Positions 17,126 through 25,774 of a DNA stretch of 54,445 nt are shown here, piece after piece. Numbering within the stretch: the first letter of the stretch is position 1; every line of letters starts with the position of its first letter. The stretch spans positions 1-54,445 of the forward strand of contig VGLH01000009.1 of assembly GCA_016866785.1 (NCBI GenBank). Reading direction: 5' to 3'. The position numbers and the translations under genes are program-made. Under the pieces are notes generated by a model. It searched no databases, was not told the DNA's origin, and was given only the letters and a program-made list of their open reading frames with translations. The stretch is from Candidatus Poribacteria bacterium. GTDB lineage: Bacteria > Poribacteria > WGA-4E > GCA-2687025.

Positions 17126-18634
17126 CTACGCGGATGCCTTGGTTCGGCGCACGACGACTCGCACGCCCTCGACTTGGACCACCTCGACCGGCTGGTTCGA
17201 CGCGATGAACTCGCCGTCGGCGACGACATCGACGCGCTGTCCGCCGATCTCGGCGACGCCGGCGGGGCGCAACTGCGACACCGACGTGCCGCTGAGTCCG
17301 AGCAGACCTGCCAGGTCGGCGCGAGGCGCGCGGTAGCCGTCGGCGCTCCGCTCCTCGACGCCCAGGATGAGCCGGTTCCATGCTCGTGTTTTCGGGAGCG
17401 CCATCCCGAGCACGACTGCCAGCGTGATCGTGCCGAGGATGGAGATGGACAGCGAGGTCAGCGCGCCGCTGAGGCTCTGCGCCGATTGACCGAAGACGAA
17501 GAGCAGACCCCCGACCATCAGGGCGATCCCCGATATGCCCGCGACGCCGAACCCCGGTATGACGAAGATTTCGAGCGCCAGCAGAACGAGCCCGATCAGG
17601 AACGCGAGCAATCCGTAGCTTGCTTGCACCTCGGCGAGCATGTGTCCGCCGAAGAAGAGCGCCAGGCTGAGTATCCCGGCGATGCCCGGGATGCCGAATC
17701 CGGGCGTGCGCAACTCAATCAGGATGCCCACCATGCCGATGGACAGCAGGAGAGAACCGAAGAGCGTCCCCGTGACCCCGATCGCGAGCCGTTCCAGGAT
17801 CGACTTGCTCATGCGGATGACCTGCGCCCCCTCCAGCGACTCGATAACGCGGAGCTTCGGTTCCGACGCGCGAGCCGTCTCCAGGTGCGATGTGGTGTAG
17901 ACGCGAGGCTTGCCATCCACTTCGGCGAGGGAGTAGGCGGCGAGCAGTTCGTCCAGGTTCACGGCGCGCAGCTCGACGAAACCGAGGTCGAGCGCGGCGT
18001 CGGTTGTGAGCGTCAGCAGTTCGCCCTCGTGGCTGAGCACTTCGATGGAAGGGTCCGACGCCTTCCGCTCCGCGAACTCAGCAGGCGTGAGCGCCTCGAC
18101 GCCCGCTTCGGATCGGACAAGGACCTTCTTCTTATCGACCATGGCTTCGGCGATGGCGGGGTTCCTGCCGTTTCGCTCGGCGGTCGCACGGATCTTGCCG
18201 CGAATGTAGGAAATGACCTTCTCGCCGAGCTCCTCGCCGCCCTGACTGACGGGAGCGGCGTCTCCGATGGTGGAGCCCGGAGCCATGACGATCTGATCGG
18301 ATGCCAGCGCGATGACGGCTCCGGCGGATATCGCCTCGGTGCGGACGTAGGCGATGGTCGGCTTCTCGGTCTCGAAGATCGCGTTCACGATGTCGCCCAT
18401 CGCGTCGACGCGCCCGCCGGGCGTGTGCATGTCGAATACGATGACGTCGGCGGATCGTTCGGCGTCCTTGAGCGCGCGCTCGATGTAGGTGGCGAGTCCC
18501 TTGCTGATCTCGGAGCGGATCTCGATGACGTTGACGGTCGCCCCGAACGCCGCGCCGTGGAGGGACAAGAGGACCAGGGCGATCAGAAAGACCGGGTACG
18601 ACACGCTGCGTGGAGAGCGGGGAACCGATCGCAT
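17126..18634 (-). CDS. nfeD: NfeD family membrane-bound serine protease (ClpP class)
   Basis: 502 aa, the long NfeD1b form. The ATG at 18634 was chosen for a perfect AGGAGG 7 bases upstream and the signal/anchor helix that follows. A ClpP-like protease domain (about 35-230) shows HTPGGRVDAM, the nucleophile motif ISAGAVIALASD and GSTIGDAAPV; a Lys general base is likely in the KVISYIRGKI region. Four to five membrane helices follow (about 295-420), then a C-terminal OB-fold (GLSGTSVSQLRPAGVAEIGG, VEVVQVEGVRVVV). NfeD works with stomatin/flotillin partners, and two FloA genes follow. A strong promoter and a 13-bp tandem repeat precede it. Confidence 0.93.
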   Translation of the reverse strand: MRSVPRSPRSVSYPVFLIALVLLSLHGAAFGATVNVIEIRSEISKGLATYIERALKDAERSADVIVFDMHTPGGRVDAMGDIVNAIFETEKPTIAYVRTEAISAGAVIALASDQIVMAPGSTIGDAAPVSQGGEELGEKVISYIRGKIRATAERNGRNPAIAEAMVDKKKVLVRSEAGVEALTPAEFAERKASDPSIEVLSHEGELLTLTTDAALDLGFVELRAVNLDELLAAYSLAEVDGKPRVYTTSHLETARASEPKLRVIESLEGAQVIRMSKSILERLAIGVTGTLFGSLLLSIGMVGILIELRTPGFGIPGIAGILSLALFFGGHMLAEVQASYGLLAFLIGLVLLALEIFVIPGFGVAGISGIALMVGGLLFVFGQSAQSLSGALTSLSISILGTITLAVVLGMALPKTRAWNRLILGVEERSADGYRAPRADLAGLLGLSGTSVSQLRPAGVAEIGGQRVDVVADGEFIASNQPVEVVQVEGVRVVVRRTKASA

Positions 18635-18661
18635 CGGGTGCCTCCTGTTCGCGCCCGACCG

Positions 18662-18687
18662 GACTTGGCGTGCAGACTTGGCGTGCA
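18662..18687. repeat. Tandem 13-bp direct repeat in nfeD leader
   Basis: Two perfect adjacent copies of GACTTGGCGTGCA (18662-18674 and 18675-18687). They lie between the predicted nfeD transcription start (about 18699) and its ribosome binding site, so they are in the 5' untranslated leader. Possible operator or RNA-level control site; function unknown. Confidence 0.75.
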
Positions 18688-18705
18688 TCGGCGTCCGTGC
18701 TCGCC

Positions 18706-18734
18706 ATTGTATCGTCGGGGTCGAGACCCGTCAA
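18706..18734 (-). promoter_or_regulatory. Predicted sigma70-type promoter of nfeD-floA-floA
   Basis: On the minus strand: -35 TTGACG (18734-18729), 17-base spacer, -10 TACAAT (18711-18706). Predicted start near 18699, 65 bases before the nfeD ATG. Five of six bases match the consensus in each box. Confidence 0.65.
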
Positions 18735-18773
18735 GAAAGCCGATGAAGGCGAGCTCTCGCGCCGTGACTCGGC

Positions 18774-18802
18774 TTGTGCGTCCACCGCGTCCATCCTACA
18801 CT
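18774..18802 (+). promoter_or_regulatory. Predicted promoter of esterase-MDR-DUF4838 operon
   Basis: -35 TTGTGC (18774-18779), 17-base spacer, -10 TACACT (18797-18802). Predicted start near 18809, about 31 bases before the ATG at 18840. It is divergent from the nfeD promoter. Confidence 0.5.
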
Positions 18803-18839
18803 CGGCAGACCGACGACCCACCGCGTGGAGGATACGCCG

Positions 18840-19751
18840 ATGTCCGACTCGAGTCGCCGCGCCGAGCTCTACGGTCTCCTGGGCGACCTTCCGCCGCGCG
18901 ACCGCCCCATCTCCGTGCTGGAACGATCCGTCCGAACCGCCGACGACGGCTACGTCATCGAAGACCTGCTACTAGACCTGAACGGCATCGAGCCGGTTCC
19001 CGCTTACTTCGTGAAGCCCGCCGGAAGCGGCGACGCCGCGCTGCCCACGGTTCTCTACAATCACGCTCACGGCGGCGACTACGCCCTCGGCAAGGACGAA
19101 CTCACCGAAGGGCGAACCGCCCTCCAGACCCCGCCCTACGCCAAACTCCTGACCGACATGGGCTGCGCCGCGCTCTGCATGGACACGTGGGTGTTCGGCA
19201 AGAGGCACAACGCGAGCGAATCATCTGTCTTCAAGCGAATGATCTGGCACGGTCAGGTCCTGTGGGGGATGATGGTCTACGACTCGATCCGCGGGATCGA
19301 CTACCTCTGCAGCCGTCGCGACGTGGACGCAGGGCGGCTGGGAACCGTGGGCATCTCCATGGGCAGCACGATGGCGTGGTGGGTCGCCGCCCTCGACGAG
19401 CGGGTCCGCACCTGCGTCGACATCTGCTGCCTGACGGACTTCCACGCTCTCATCGACGCGGGCGGGCTCGATGGGCACGGCATCTACTACTACGTACCGC
19501 GCCTGCTCCGGCACTTCACGACGGCGCGGATCAACGCGCTCATCGCGCCGCGCGCCCACCTGAGCCTCGCGGGTCTTCGAGACACCCTCACGCCGCCAGC
19601 GGGTCTGGAACGCATCGACGCGGAGCTTCGGCAGGTCTACACGACGCACGGCGCGTCCGAGCGATGGAAGCTGCTCACCTACGACGTGGGGCACGAGGAG
19701 ACCGCCGAGATGCGCCGCGAGATCGTCCAGTTCCTGCGCGATACCCTCTGA
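18840..19751 (+). CDS. Alpha/beta hydrolase, acetyl xylan esterase / dienelactone hydrolase type
   Basis: 303 aa from the ATG at 18840, with GGAGG 9 bases upstream. The fold is seen in [12 protein letters not shown] (oxyanion region), then the nucleophile elbow GISMGS near residue 180, a late Asp in LRDTLTPP and the His in DVGHEET: a complete Ser-Asp-His triad. Likely hydrolyses an ester, perhaps acetyl groups on polysaccharide or a sugar-derived ester. No signal peptide, so cytoplasmic. First gene of a plus-strand operon with an MDR dehydrogenase (17-base gap) and a DUF4838 protein, which suggests carbohydrate breakdown. Substrate is not identifiable. Confidence 0.87.
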   Translation: MSDSSRRAELYGLLGDLPPRDRPISVLERSVRTADDGYVIEDLLLDLNGIEPVPAYFVKPAGSGDAALPTVLYNHAHGGDYALGKDELTEGRTALQTPPYAKLLTDMGCAALCMDTWVFGKRHNASESSVFKRMIWHGQVLWGMMVYDSIRGIDYLCSRRDVDAGRLGTVGISMGSTMAWWVAALDERVRTCVDICCLTDFHALIDAGGLDGHGIYYYVPRLLRHFTTARINALIAPRAHLSLAGLRDTLTPPAGLERIDAELRQVYTTHGASERWKLLTYDVGHEETAEMRREIVQFLRDTL

Positions 19752-19768
19752 CGACAGGACGCTGCGTC

Positions 19769-20785
19769 ATGCGCATCCGCGAGATACGAATCACCGAGCC
19801 CTTCCGCGCCGAGGTCTCCGAGTCGGAGCTCGACCCGATTCCAGGCGACGGCAACGCGCTGATCCGCACGGAGTTCAGCGGCATCAGCTCAGGAACGGAG
19901 CTCGCCGTTTTCACCGGCAAGCACCAGTGGTTGACGGACCCGAACTACCCGAGCTGGCGTTTCCCGTTCCGGTCGGGATACAGCGCGTGCGGTGTCGTCG
20001 AGGCGGTCGGATCGGGTGTGACAGGGCTGGAGCCTGGAACGCGGGTCGCGTACGCCGGAAACCACACGTCGCGCGCGATCCGTCCGGCGCGGTCGTGCTG
20101 GCGTGTTCCGGAGGGCGTGCGTCCCGAGTTCGCGGCGTTCACGTGCATCGTGCGCTACGGCTTCGGGGCTGCGGCGCGCGTTCCGACGACGATGGGGCGC
20201 TCCGTCGTCGTCCAGGGGTTGGGCGTCATCGGGCAGTCTGCTGTACGGGCGTTCGCCGCGTCGGGCGCGTACCCGGTCATCGGTGTCGATCCGTTCGCCA
20301 ACCGTCGTGAAACGGCGCTGCTGGGCGGCGCGGACGCCGTGCTCGACCCGGGCGATAACTTCCCTGTCGCTCTGCGCGAAGCGAACGGCGGGGAGTTGCC
20401 GGACATCGTCGCCGACGCGACGGGCGTTCCGGCGGGAGTCGTGAGTGCGATGGGCATGACCCGCGAAGGCGGACAGTGCGTCATCGTCGGATCGCCGCGC
20501 GGGACGGTTCCTGAGATGAACTTCTATCCCGACATGCACAAGCGGTGCATCGAAGTGCTCGGCGCACACGGCGACTTCCTGTTCGGACCCATCGGAGCGC
20601 GCCTCGGCTGGAACGTGGATCGGGCGATGCGATGGATTCTCGAACAGACGGCGTCCGGTCGGCTGCGCGACGCCGGCATCCCGACGGAGTGCGCTGCGCC
20701 GTCCGAGGCTATCGATGTCTACGACCGGCTTCTCAACGGCAAGGACACGATCGTATCAGCCGCGTTCGATTGGTCGCGCGGCTAG
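19769..20785 (+). CDS. Medium-chain dehydrogenase/reductase (zinc-type alcohol dehydrogenase-like)
   Basis: 338 aa. The N-terminal GroES-like domain has EFSGISSGTELAVFTG, the motif of the SGTE-containing MDR subgroup that lacks the usual catalytic Cys. The Rossmann domain (about 150-290) has VVVQGLGVIGQSAVRAFAAS, followed by VIGVDPFANRRE for the cofactor ribose. It ends in the substrate-domain helix EAIDVYDRLLNGKDTIVSAAF. Presumed NAD(P)-dependent oxidation of a sugar or polyol derivative. It sits between the esterase and DUF4838 genes (gaps of 17 and 15 bases) in one operon. The frame extends far upstream, but that part is antisense to nfeD and floA. Confidence 0.9.
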   Translation: MRIREIRITEPFRAEVSESELDPIPGDGNALIRTEFSGISSGTELAVFTGKHQWLTDPNYPSWRFPFRSGYSACGVVEAVGSGVTGLEPGTRVAYAGNHTSRAIRPARSCWRVPEGVRPEFAAFTCIVRYGFGAAARVPTTMGRSVVVQGLGVIGQSAVRAFAASGAYPVIGVDPFANRRETALLGGADAVLDPGDNFPVALREANGGELPDIVADATGVPAGVVSAMGMTREGGQCVIVGSPRGTVPEMNFYPDMHKRCIEVLGAHGDFLFGPIGARLGWNVDRAMRWILEQTASGRLRDAGIPTECAAPSEAIDVYDRLLNGKDTIVSAAFDWSRG

Positions 20786-20800
20786 GTCAGGAGAAGAGAC

Positions 20801-22528
20801 ATGCTGCTGCTCGCAGACGCCGGCATGACCGAGTACGTCATCACCGTGGCGGCGGAGGCATCCGCTCCGGAACGGCACGCCGCACAGGAACTGTCACGCT
20901 ATCTGGGCGAGATCGCCGGTGCCCGGTTCGAGATCGTCGCTCCGGATGCGAAGGGGAACCGCCCATGCCTTGCCGTCGGAGCGGGAGCCGCCACGGCGGC
21001 GGGACTCGATCCTGAGGAGCTCGAGGACTTGGGCGATGACGGTCTGCTCATTCGCACGCAAGACCCCGACATCGTCCTGAGCGGCGGAGCCGGGGCTCCG
21101 CGTGGGACGCTCTACGCGGTCTACACGTTCCTTGAGGACACGCTCGGATGCCGCTGGTGGACGCACGAGGCGAGCTACATTCCGAGCATGCCGCGACTCG
21201 AGATTCCCGACCTGAACCGGCGGTTCGTGCCGATCTTGGAGTATCGAGAGCCGTTCCACTTCCACGCGTTCGACGGCGACTGGGCGGTTCGCAACAAATC
21301 GAACGGCAACTCGGAACGCCTCGACGCGCAGCGCGGCGGCAAGCATGTCTACAAGGGGTTCGTCCACACGTTCTTCCCGCTGGTTCCGCCGGAGAAGCAC
21401 TTCGCGGAACATCCTGAGTGGTACTCGGAGATCGAGGGCAAGCGCGTTCATGAACGCGCCCAGCTCTGCCTGACGAACCCGGAGCTCCTGGAGTTCCTCA
21501 CGGAGCGCGTCCGCGAATGGCTCCGCGAGAGCCCGGAGGCGACGATCATCTCCGTGTCGCAGAACGACTGGCACGGCGCGTGTACGTGCGACAACTGCCG
21601 CGCGATCGACGAGGAAGAGGGGAGCCACGCCGGAACGCTGCTGCGCTTCGTCAACGCCGTCGCCGAGCGGATCGAAGACGAGTTCCCCAACGTCGCCGTC
21701 GATACGCTGGCTTACCAGTACACGCGCAAGCCGCCGAAGGTCACGAAACCTCGGCACAACGTCATCGTCCGGTTGTGCAGCATCGAGTGCAACTTCGCGC
21801 AGCCGCTCAGCCACGAGAGCAACCGCGCCTTCCGCGAAGACATCGAGGGCTGGTACGCCATCTGCGACCGCCTCTACATCTGGGACTACGTGACGGACTT
21901 CCGCCACTACGTCCAGCCGCACCCAAACTGGTACGTGCTGGGCGAGAACGTCCGGTTCTTCGTGGAACACGGGGTCAAGGGTCTCTTCGAGCAGGGCTCC
22001 TACCAGTCGCTCGGCGGCGAGATGGCGGAGCTCCGCGCATGGGTTCTCGCCAAGATGCTCTGGGACCCGTCGCGGAACGCCTCAGCGCTCATCGACGAGT
22101 TCCTCACAGGCTTCTACGGACACGCCGCGCCGCACATCGTCGATTACATGCACAGCGTCCACGACGCCGTCATCGCGGCGAACTACCACCTGGGATGCTT
22201 CACGCCGCACGACGCGCCGTTCCTGAGTCCCGATCTGATCCTCGAAGCCCTGCGCCACTTCTCCGCCGCCAAGAGCGCGGTTCGCAACGATCGTGAGCGG
22301 CTCGCGCACGTCGAGCTGGCGAGCCTCGCGCCGATGTATCTGGCGCTGATGCGCTGGGATGAGGTGCGGGAACGCGCCGATGCGACGGGTCAGGAGTGGG
22401 TGCTCGCCGACAAACGGCTCGCCGCCGTCGAGGACTTCGCGGTCATCTACGACGCGAACCGGATGACCCACCTCGCCGAGTGGGGCGAGCGGAACATCGA
22501 CTGGCTGCGGAGGGAGTGCGCGAAGTAG
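20801..22528 (+). CDS. DUF4838 protein, alpha-glucuronidase-like glycoside hydrolase candidate
   Basis: 575 aa, cytoplasmic by absence of a signal peptide. The N-terminal ~130 residues are an alpha-glucuronidase-like accessory domain (APERHAAQELSRYLGEIAGA, GTLYAVYTFLEDTLGCRWWT). The DUF4838 barrel follows: HTFFPLVPPEKHFAEHPEWY, ISVSQNDWHGACTCDNC, TLAYQYTRKPPK, YIWDYVTDFRHYVQPHPN and GLFEQGSYQSLGGEMAEL, which are strongly conserved in the family. The family is linked to GH67/GH84-type enzymes and sits in carbohydrate operons, but few members have been tested. A CxxC pair (CTCDNC) may bind metal. Last gene of the operon; the convergent SCP2-like gene ends 27 bases away. Confidence 0.9.
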   Translation: MLLLADAGMTEYVITVAAEASAPERHAAQELSRYLGEIAGARFEIVAPDAKGNRPCLAVGAGAATAAGLDPEELEDLGDDGLLIRTQDPDIVLSGGAGAPRGTLYAVYTFLEDTLGCRWWTHEASYIPSMPRLEIPDLNRRFVPILEYREPFHFHAFDGDWAVRNKSNGNSERLDAQRGGKHVYKGFVHTFFPLVPPEKHFAEHPEWYSEIEGKRVHERAQLCLTNPELLEFLTERVREWLRESPEATIISVSQNDWHGACTCDNCRAIDEEEGSHAGTLLRFVNAVAERIEDEFPNVAVDTLAYQYTRKPPKVTKPRHNVIVRLCSIECNFAQPLSHESNRAFREDIEGWYAICDRLYIWDYVTDFRHYVQPHPNWYVLGENVRFFVEHGVKGLFEQGSYQSLGGEMAELRAWVLAKMLWDPSRNASALIDEFLTGFYGHAAPHIVDYMHSVHDAVIAANYHLGCFTPHDAPFLSPDLILEALRHFSAAKSAVRNDRERLAHVELASLAPMYLALMRWDEVRERADATGQEWVLADKRLAAVEDFAVIYDANRMTHLAEWGERNIDWLRRECAK

Positions 22529-22555
22529 GCTCCGCCGCGCCAGACATGGGCAGCG

Positions 22556-22969
22556 CTACGACGTCAAGAGGTGGCGCATGCCGACGTCTTGGAGATGCTG
22601 CGGATAGTGCTCCATGGCGGGACGGAGGAGGGGCAGGAACCGAGTTAGCTTGGAGAGCGACCCGCGATAGGTGATCCTGCCGGCGAAGACCTCGCCGATG
22701 GGATTGATCGAGCCCATCCAGAACCGATGGGCGATGTCTGCCGGCATCCAGAGCTCGACATCCGCGAGCGTCTTCGTCTCGTCGAGAAGGACCGCATTGG
22801 ATCCGGATCGGGCATCGACGGTGATCGATGCATCGGGATCGGAATAGCGGAAACGGACGACGATGCCGGAGTCGGCAATCGCGTCGAAGAGCCGGGGCTC
22901 CTCGCTGACTTTGACGAGCCATGCGCCGATGCAGGCGTAGAACTCGTCCGCGTCTCTGAAAACGCCCAT
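22556..22969 (-). CDS. SCP2 sterol-binding domain-like protein
   Basis: 137 aa from the ATG at 22969, preceded by GGAAGG. The fold pattern of SCP2 lipid-carrier domains is visible: GIVVRFRYSDPDASITVDAR, ADVELWMPADIAHRFWMGSINP, FAGRITYRGSLSKLTRFLPLL. In bacteria these small proteins bind hydrophobic ligands or act as acyl/electron-transfer accessory proteins; the ligand is unknown. It starts 13 bases after the M24 peptidase gene ends and closes the long minus-strand run. No catalytic residues expected. Confidence 0.75.
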   Translation of the reverse strand: MGVFRDADEFYACIGAWLVKVSEEPRLFDAIADSGIVVRFRYSDPDASITVDARSGSNAVLLDETKTLADVELWMPADIAHRFWMGSINPIGEVFAGRITYRGSLSKLTRFLPLLRPAMEHYPQHLQDVGMRHLLTS

Positions 22970-22982
22970 CCAGCCTTCCGCG

Positions 22983-24113
22983 TCAGATCTCGAGCGTGCG
23001 GTCGAGCGTGGAAAGCACCTCGACGCCATCGTCCATCACGAGCACGTCATCTTCGATTCGGACCCCCCCGACACCGGAGTAGTACAACGCCGGCTCGATG
23101 GCGAGGATATTGCCGCTCGATAGGACATGGTCGCGCAGCGCCAAGTGCGGGCGTTCGTGTCCCTCCAAGCCGATCCCGTGACCCGTGGCATGGAAGAAGC
23201 CCTGCGGCTTCCCGTCGACGGCGTGCGTCTTGTAGCCGCGGTCGTCGAGGAACTTCGCGACGGCGGCATGGACGTCCTTGCCGCTGGCTCCGGGTTTCAG
23301 CAGCGAGTAGGCGTGCTGCTGCGCCTCTATCACCGTTTCGTACTGGCGACGGAGCGGATCGGAAGCCTTGCCACGCACGACGGTTCGAGTCAGGTCGGCG
23401 TAGTAGCCGTTGCCGAAGCTCTTGGGCGAGCAGTCGATGATGATCGGCTGGTTGGCGTACAGAGATCCCGCGCCCTCCTGATGGGGCGAAGTGGTCTGCT
23501 CGCCGCACGAGACGACGGTATGGGAGGCGACGCACTCGTGCATGGTCAGATAGCAGTGGACCGCTTGGCGGACATGGCTGGATGCAAGCGGCTTGCCGTC
23601 GCGCATGAGGACGTCGTCCTTGCCGATCTTCGCAGTGCGGATCAAGTCGATCCCTGACGCGAGGGCTGCTTCGGTGACTTGGATGGTCTGCCGCATCAAC
23701 TCGATCTCGTCTGCGGTCTTGACCATCCGTTCTTCGAAGAACGGTTCCGGCTTGGCTTCGACGGTGTAGCCGTAAGAGCGGATGGAATCGGCGAACTTGA
23801 GGCTGAAGTCGGGCGGTACGATGACCCTGTCTACACCGAACTCTCGGAGAAGGATGTCGACGATTTCGCCGGTGCTGGGCGTCTTCTGGTGCTTGTCCTG
23901 CGCCAGTTTCCAGTACTGGGCAAGAGGCAGCACACGGTCCACGGTTGCGTGCTCGCGGGCGCGCTCCAGCTCCAGGTTCCCGATCACGGCAACGCTCTCG
24001 CCGGAGGTTCGGAGGTAGATGAACGCGTCCGGCACGAACAGCCGTGTGGCATAGTACATGTTCGCGTCCTTCTCGCTCGCGCTCACGAGTAGGATCGCAG
24101 TCCGATCATCCAT
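22983..24113 (-). CDS. M24 family metallopeptidase (Xaa-Pro peptidase)
   Basis: 376 aa. The ATG at 24113 is preferred to the one at 24119 because GAGGAG abuts the latter but lies 6 bases from the former. An N-terminal creatinase-like domain (about 1-125) is followed by the pita-bread catalytic domain with all five metal ligands: Asp (IIIDCSPK), Asp (YYADLTRT), His (HATGHGIGLEGHE), Glu (LAIEPALYY) and Glu (VRIEDDVLV). Removes N-terminal residues preceding proline from peptides in the cytoplasm. Lies between folB and the SCP2-like gene, with no obvious pathway link. Confidence 0.92.
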   Translation of the reverse strand: MDDRTAILLVSASEKDANMYYATRLFVPDAFIYLRTSGESVAVIGNLELERAREHATVDRVLPLAQYWKLAQDKHQKTPSTGEIVDILLREFGVDRVIVPPDFSLKFADSIRSYGYTVEAKPEPFFEERMVKTADEIELMRQTIQVTEAALASGIDLIRTAKIGKDDVLMRDGKPLASSHVRQAVHCYLTMHECVASHTVVSCGEQTTSPHQEGAGSLYANQPIIIDCSPKSFGNGYYADLTRTVVRGKASDPLRRQYETVIEAQQHAYSLLKPGASGKDVHAAVAKFLDDRGYKTHAVDGKPQGFFHATGHGIGLEGHERPHLALRDHVLSSGNILAIEPALYYSGVGGVRIEDDVLVMDDGVEVLSTLDRTLEI

Positions 24114-24175
24114 CAGCATCTCCTCTGTCGTCGTCGCACGCGGCGTCGTTCGCCAAGCGCAGATCGACAGCAGTT

Positions 24176-24187
24176 CTCAACGTTGAG
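24176..24187. repeat. 12-bp perfect palindrome between folB and M24 peptidase genes
   Basis: CTCAACGTTGAG is a perfect palindrome in the short gap between the folB stop and the peptidase start. It could be a repressor site; no promoter motif could be placed next to it with confidence. Confidence 0.35.
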
Positions 24188-24206
24188 GCGCGATGACACG
24201 CCCGGC

Positions 24207-24614
24207 TTACTCTTCCCGCGAGCGGACTATCTCCACCGCAGATGATTCGACGCTCCCCCACGGCGCGAGCATGTCTACCAACGCGGGAGGGGGCGTTTTT
24301 TCGACCAGCACTCGAACTCCCGATACGGCAAACGAACCCAAGACCATGTCGGCGATCGCCTCGGCGAGTGCCTCGATCAGTCGGTAGCTGCGCTCCGAGC
24401 CGAGGACGACGATCCTCCGGCATACGTCGCCATAATCCACGGACTCGCCCAGGTCGTCCGTCCGACCGGCAACCCTCAAGTCCACCAGCAGGTCGACATC
24501 GACCCGATACCATTGCCCGACTTCGCGTTCGACATCGAACACGCCGTGGCGTCCGTGGAACCGGATCCCACGCAGCCGAATCCGATCCGAGACGGCATCC
24601 GACATCGGCATCAT
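24207..24614 (-). CDS. folB: Dihydroneopterin aldolase
   Basis: 135 aa, typical for FolB (about 120). Start at the ATG at 24614, overlapping the KamA stop (ATGA); another ATG at 24605 is possible. Motifs: RLRGIRFHGRHGVFDVERE (substrate-binding loop), WYRVDVDLLVD, VDYGDV, YRLIEALAEAIADMVL and the catalytic Lys in VEKTPPPAL. Converts 7,8-dihydroneopterin to 6-hydroxymethyl-dihydropterin in folate synthesis. No other fol genes are in the window. Confidence 0.92.
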   Translation of the reverse strand: MMPMSDAVSDRIRLRGIRFHGRHGVFDVEREVGQWYRVDVDLLVDLRVAGRTDDLGESVDYGDVCRRIVVLGSERSYRLIEALAEAIADMVLGSFAVSGVRVLVEKTPPPALVDMLAPWGSVESSAVEIVRSREE

Positions 24615-25732
24615 CGAGCGTCGAAGCGGACCAGCGAGCTCTGCGGAATCACCGGCGACGCGAGCTCTTCCGGGACGTTCGGGTATCGGTAGATGTTCCC
24701 TTCGTAGTTGCGCAGCACGATTTCCTGATCGTTCCACTCAACGACCGCGTCCGGCAGAAGCGCGATCTTCCCGCCGCCTCCGGGCGCGTCGATGACGAAA
24801 TGCGGTACCGCCATACCGGACGTGTGTCCCCTGAGAGCCTGAATGATCTCGAGTCCCCTGCGAACCGACGTCCGAAAGTGATCCGTGCCCTGAACCAGGT
24901 CCGCTTGGTAGATGTAGTACGGCTTCACACGGATCCGGAGCAGCCGCTGCATCAACTCCTTCATCGTCGCCGGATCGTCGTTGACTCCCCTCAGCAAAAC
25001 GGTCTGACAACCCAGCGGAATCCCGGCATCTGCCAGCATGCCACACGCTTTCTCCGCCTCCGGAGTCACCTCTCGGGGGTGATTGAAATGCGTGTTGATG
25101 TAGAGCGGATGGTGCTTCTTGAGCACGGCGCACAGTTCGGACGTGACCCGCTGCGGCAGCGCGCATGGAACACGCGTCGCAACGCGAAGTATCTCCACAT
25201 GCGGAATCGCGCGCAGCTTCCCGAGAATCTCGTCGATCCGCTGATCGGACAGCATCAGCGCATCGCCGCCGGACACGACGATGTCGCGTATCTCCGGATG
25301 GTCGCGAATGTACTGGATCCCCCGGTCGATCTCTTCCTTCGGCAACGAGTGGGGATCGCCCACCTTCCGCTTCCGGGTGCAGAATCGGCAGTAGATCGGA
25401 CACTGATGGTTGATGTAGAAGAGCACGCGATCTGGATAACGGTGCGTCAGGTTCAGGATCGGACTGTCCGATTCCTCGGCGAGCGGGTCGTCGTACCCGA
25501 TTTCACCTTGGAGCTCCTCGATGTCCGGCACCACCTGCTTCCAGATCGGATCGTCTTTCGACTCGATCAAGCTCAGGTAATAACGGTTGATCCGAAACGG
25601 GAATTCCTTCTCGATCCGCCGGAGCGATTCCACGTCGAGGTCGAACCGTCGAGCCAATTCCTCCGCGGTCGATACTCCGCCTCGGAACACGTCCCGCCAA
25701 TCCTCCGCCCATGGCGCGGCGTCTTCGGTCAT
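24611..25732 (-). CDS. KamA family radical SAM aminomutase (lysine 2,3-aminomutase-like)
   Basis: 373 aa. Radical SAM cluster motif CPIYCRFC (CxxxCxxC) near residue 110, the SAM-binding VVSGGDALML, HPREVTPEA, LGCQTVLLRGVND and the PLP lysine in GGGGKIALLP. These are all expected in lysine 2,3-aminomutase and its relatives. Family reaction: migration of an alpha amino group to the beta carbon using PLP and a 5'-deoxyadenosyl radical. EpmB, which acts on free lysine for EF-P modification, is the alternative; no epmA or efp lies nearby. The stop overlaps folB by 4 bases. The ABC ATPase ends 42 bases upstream. Confidence 0.9.
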   Translation of the reverse strand: MTEDAAPWAEDWRDVFRGGVSTAEELARRFDLDVESLRRIEKEFPFRINRYYLSLIESKDDPIWKQVVPDIEELQGEIGYDDPLAEESDSPILNLTHRYPDRVLFYINHQCPIYCRFCTRKRKVGDPHSLPKEEIDRGIQYIRDHPEIRDIVVSGGDALMLSDQRIDEILGKLRAIPHVEILRVATRVPCALPQRVTSELCAVLKKHHPLYINTHFNHPREVTPEAEKACGMLADAGIPLGCQTVLLRGVNDDPATMKELMQRLLRIRVKPYYIYQADLVQGTDHFRTSVRRGLEIIQALRGHTSGMAVPHFVIDAPGGGGKIALLPDAVVEWNDQEIVLRNYEGNIYRYPNVPEELASPVIPQSSLVRFDAR

Positions 25733-25774
25733 CCACCAACTCCCTGTGAGCGCTGGCTGGGCTTCATAACGAGC

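Noticed and set aside
16853-19768. Long plus-strand open frame leading into the MDR gene
   Set aside because: It is antisense to FloA and NfeD, low-complexity Asp/Arg/Glu-rich, and has no domain. Only the 3' part (19769-20785) is a gene.
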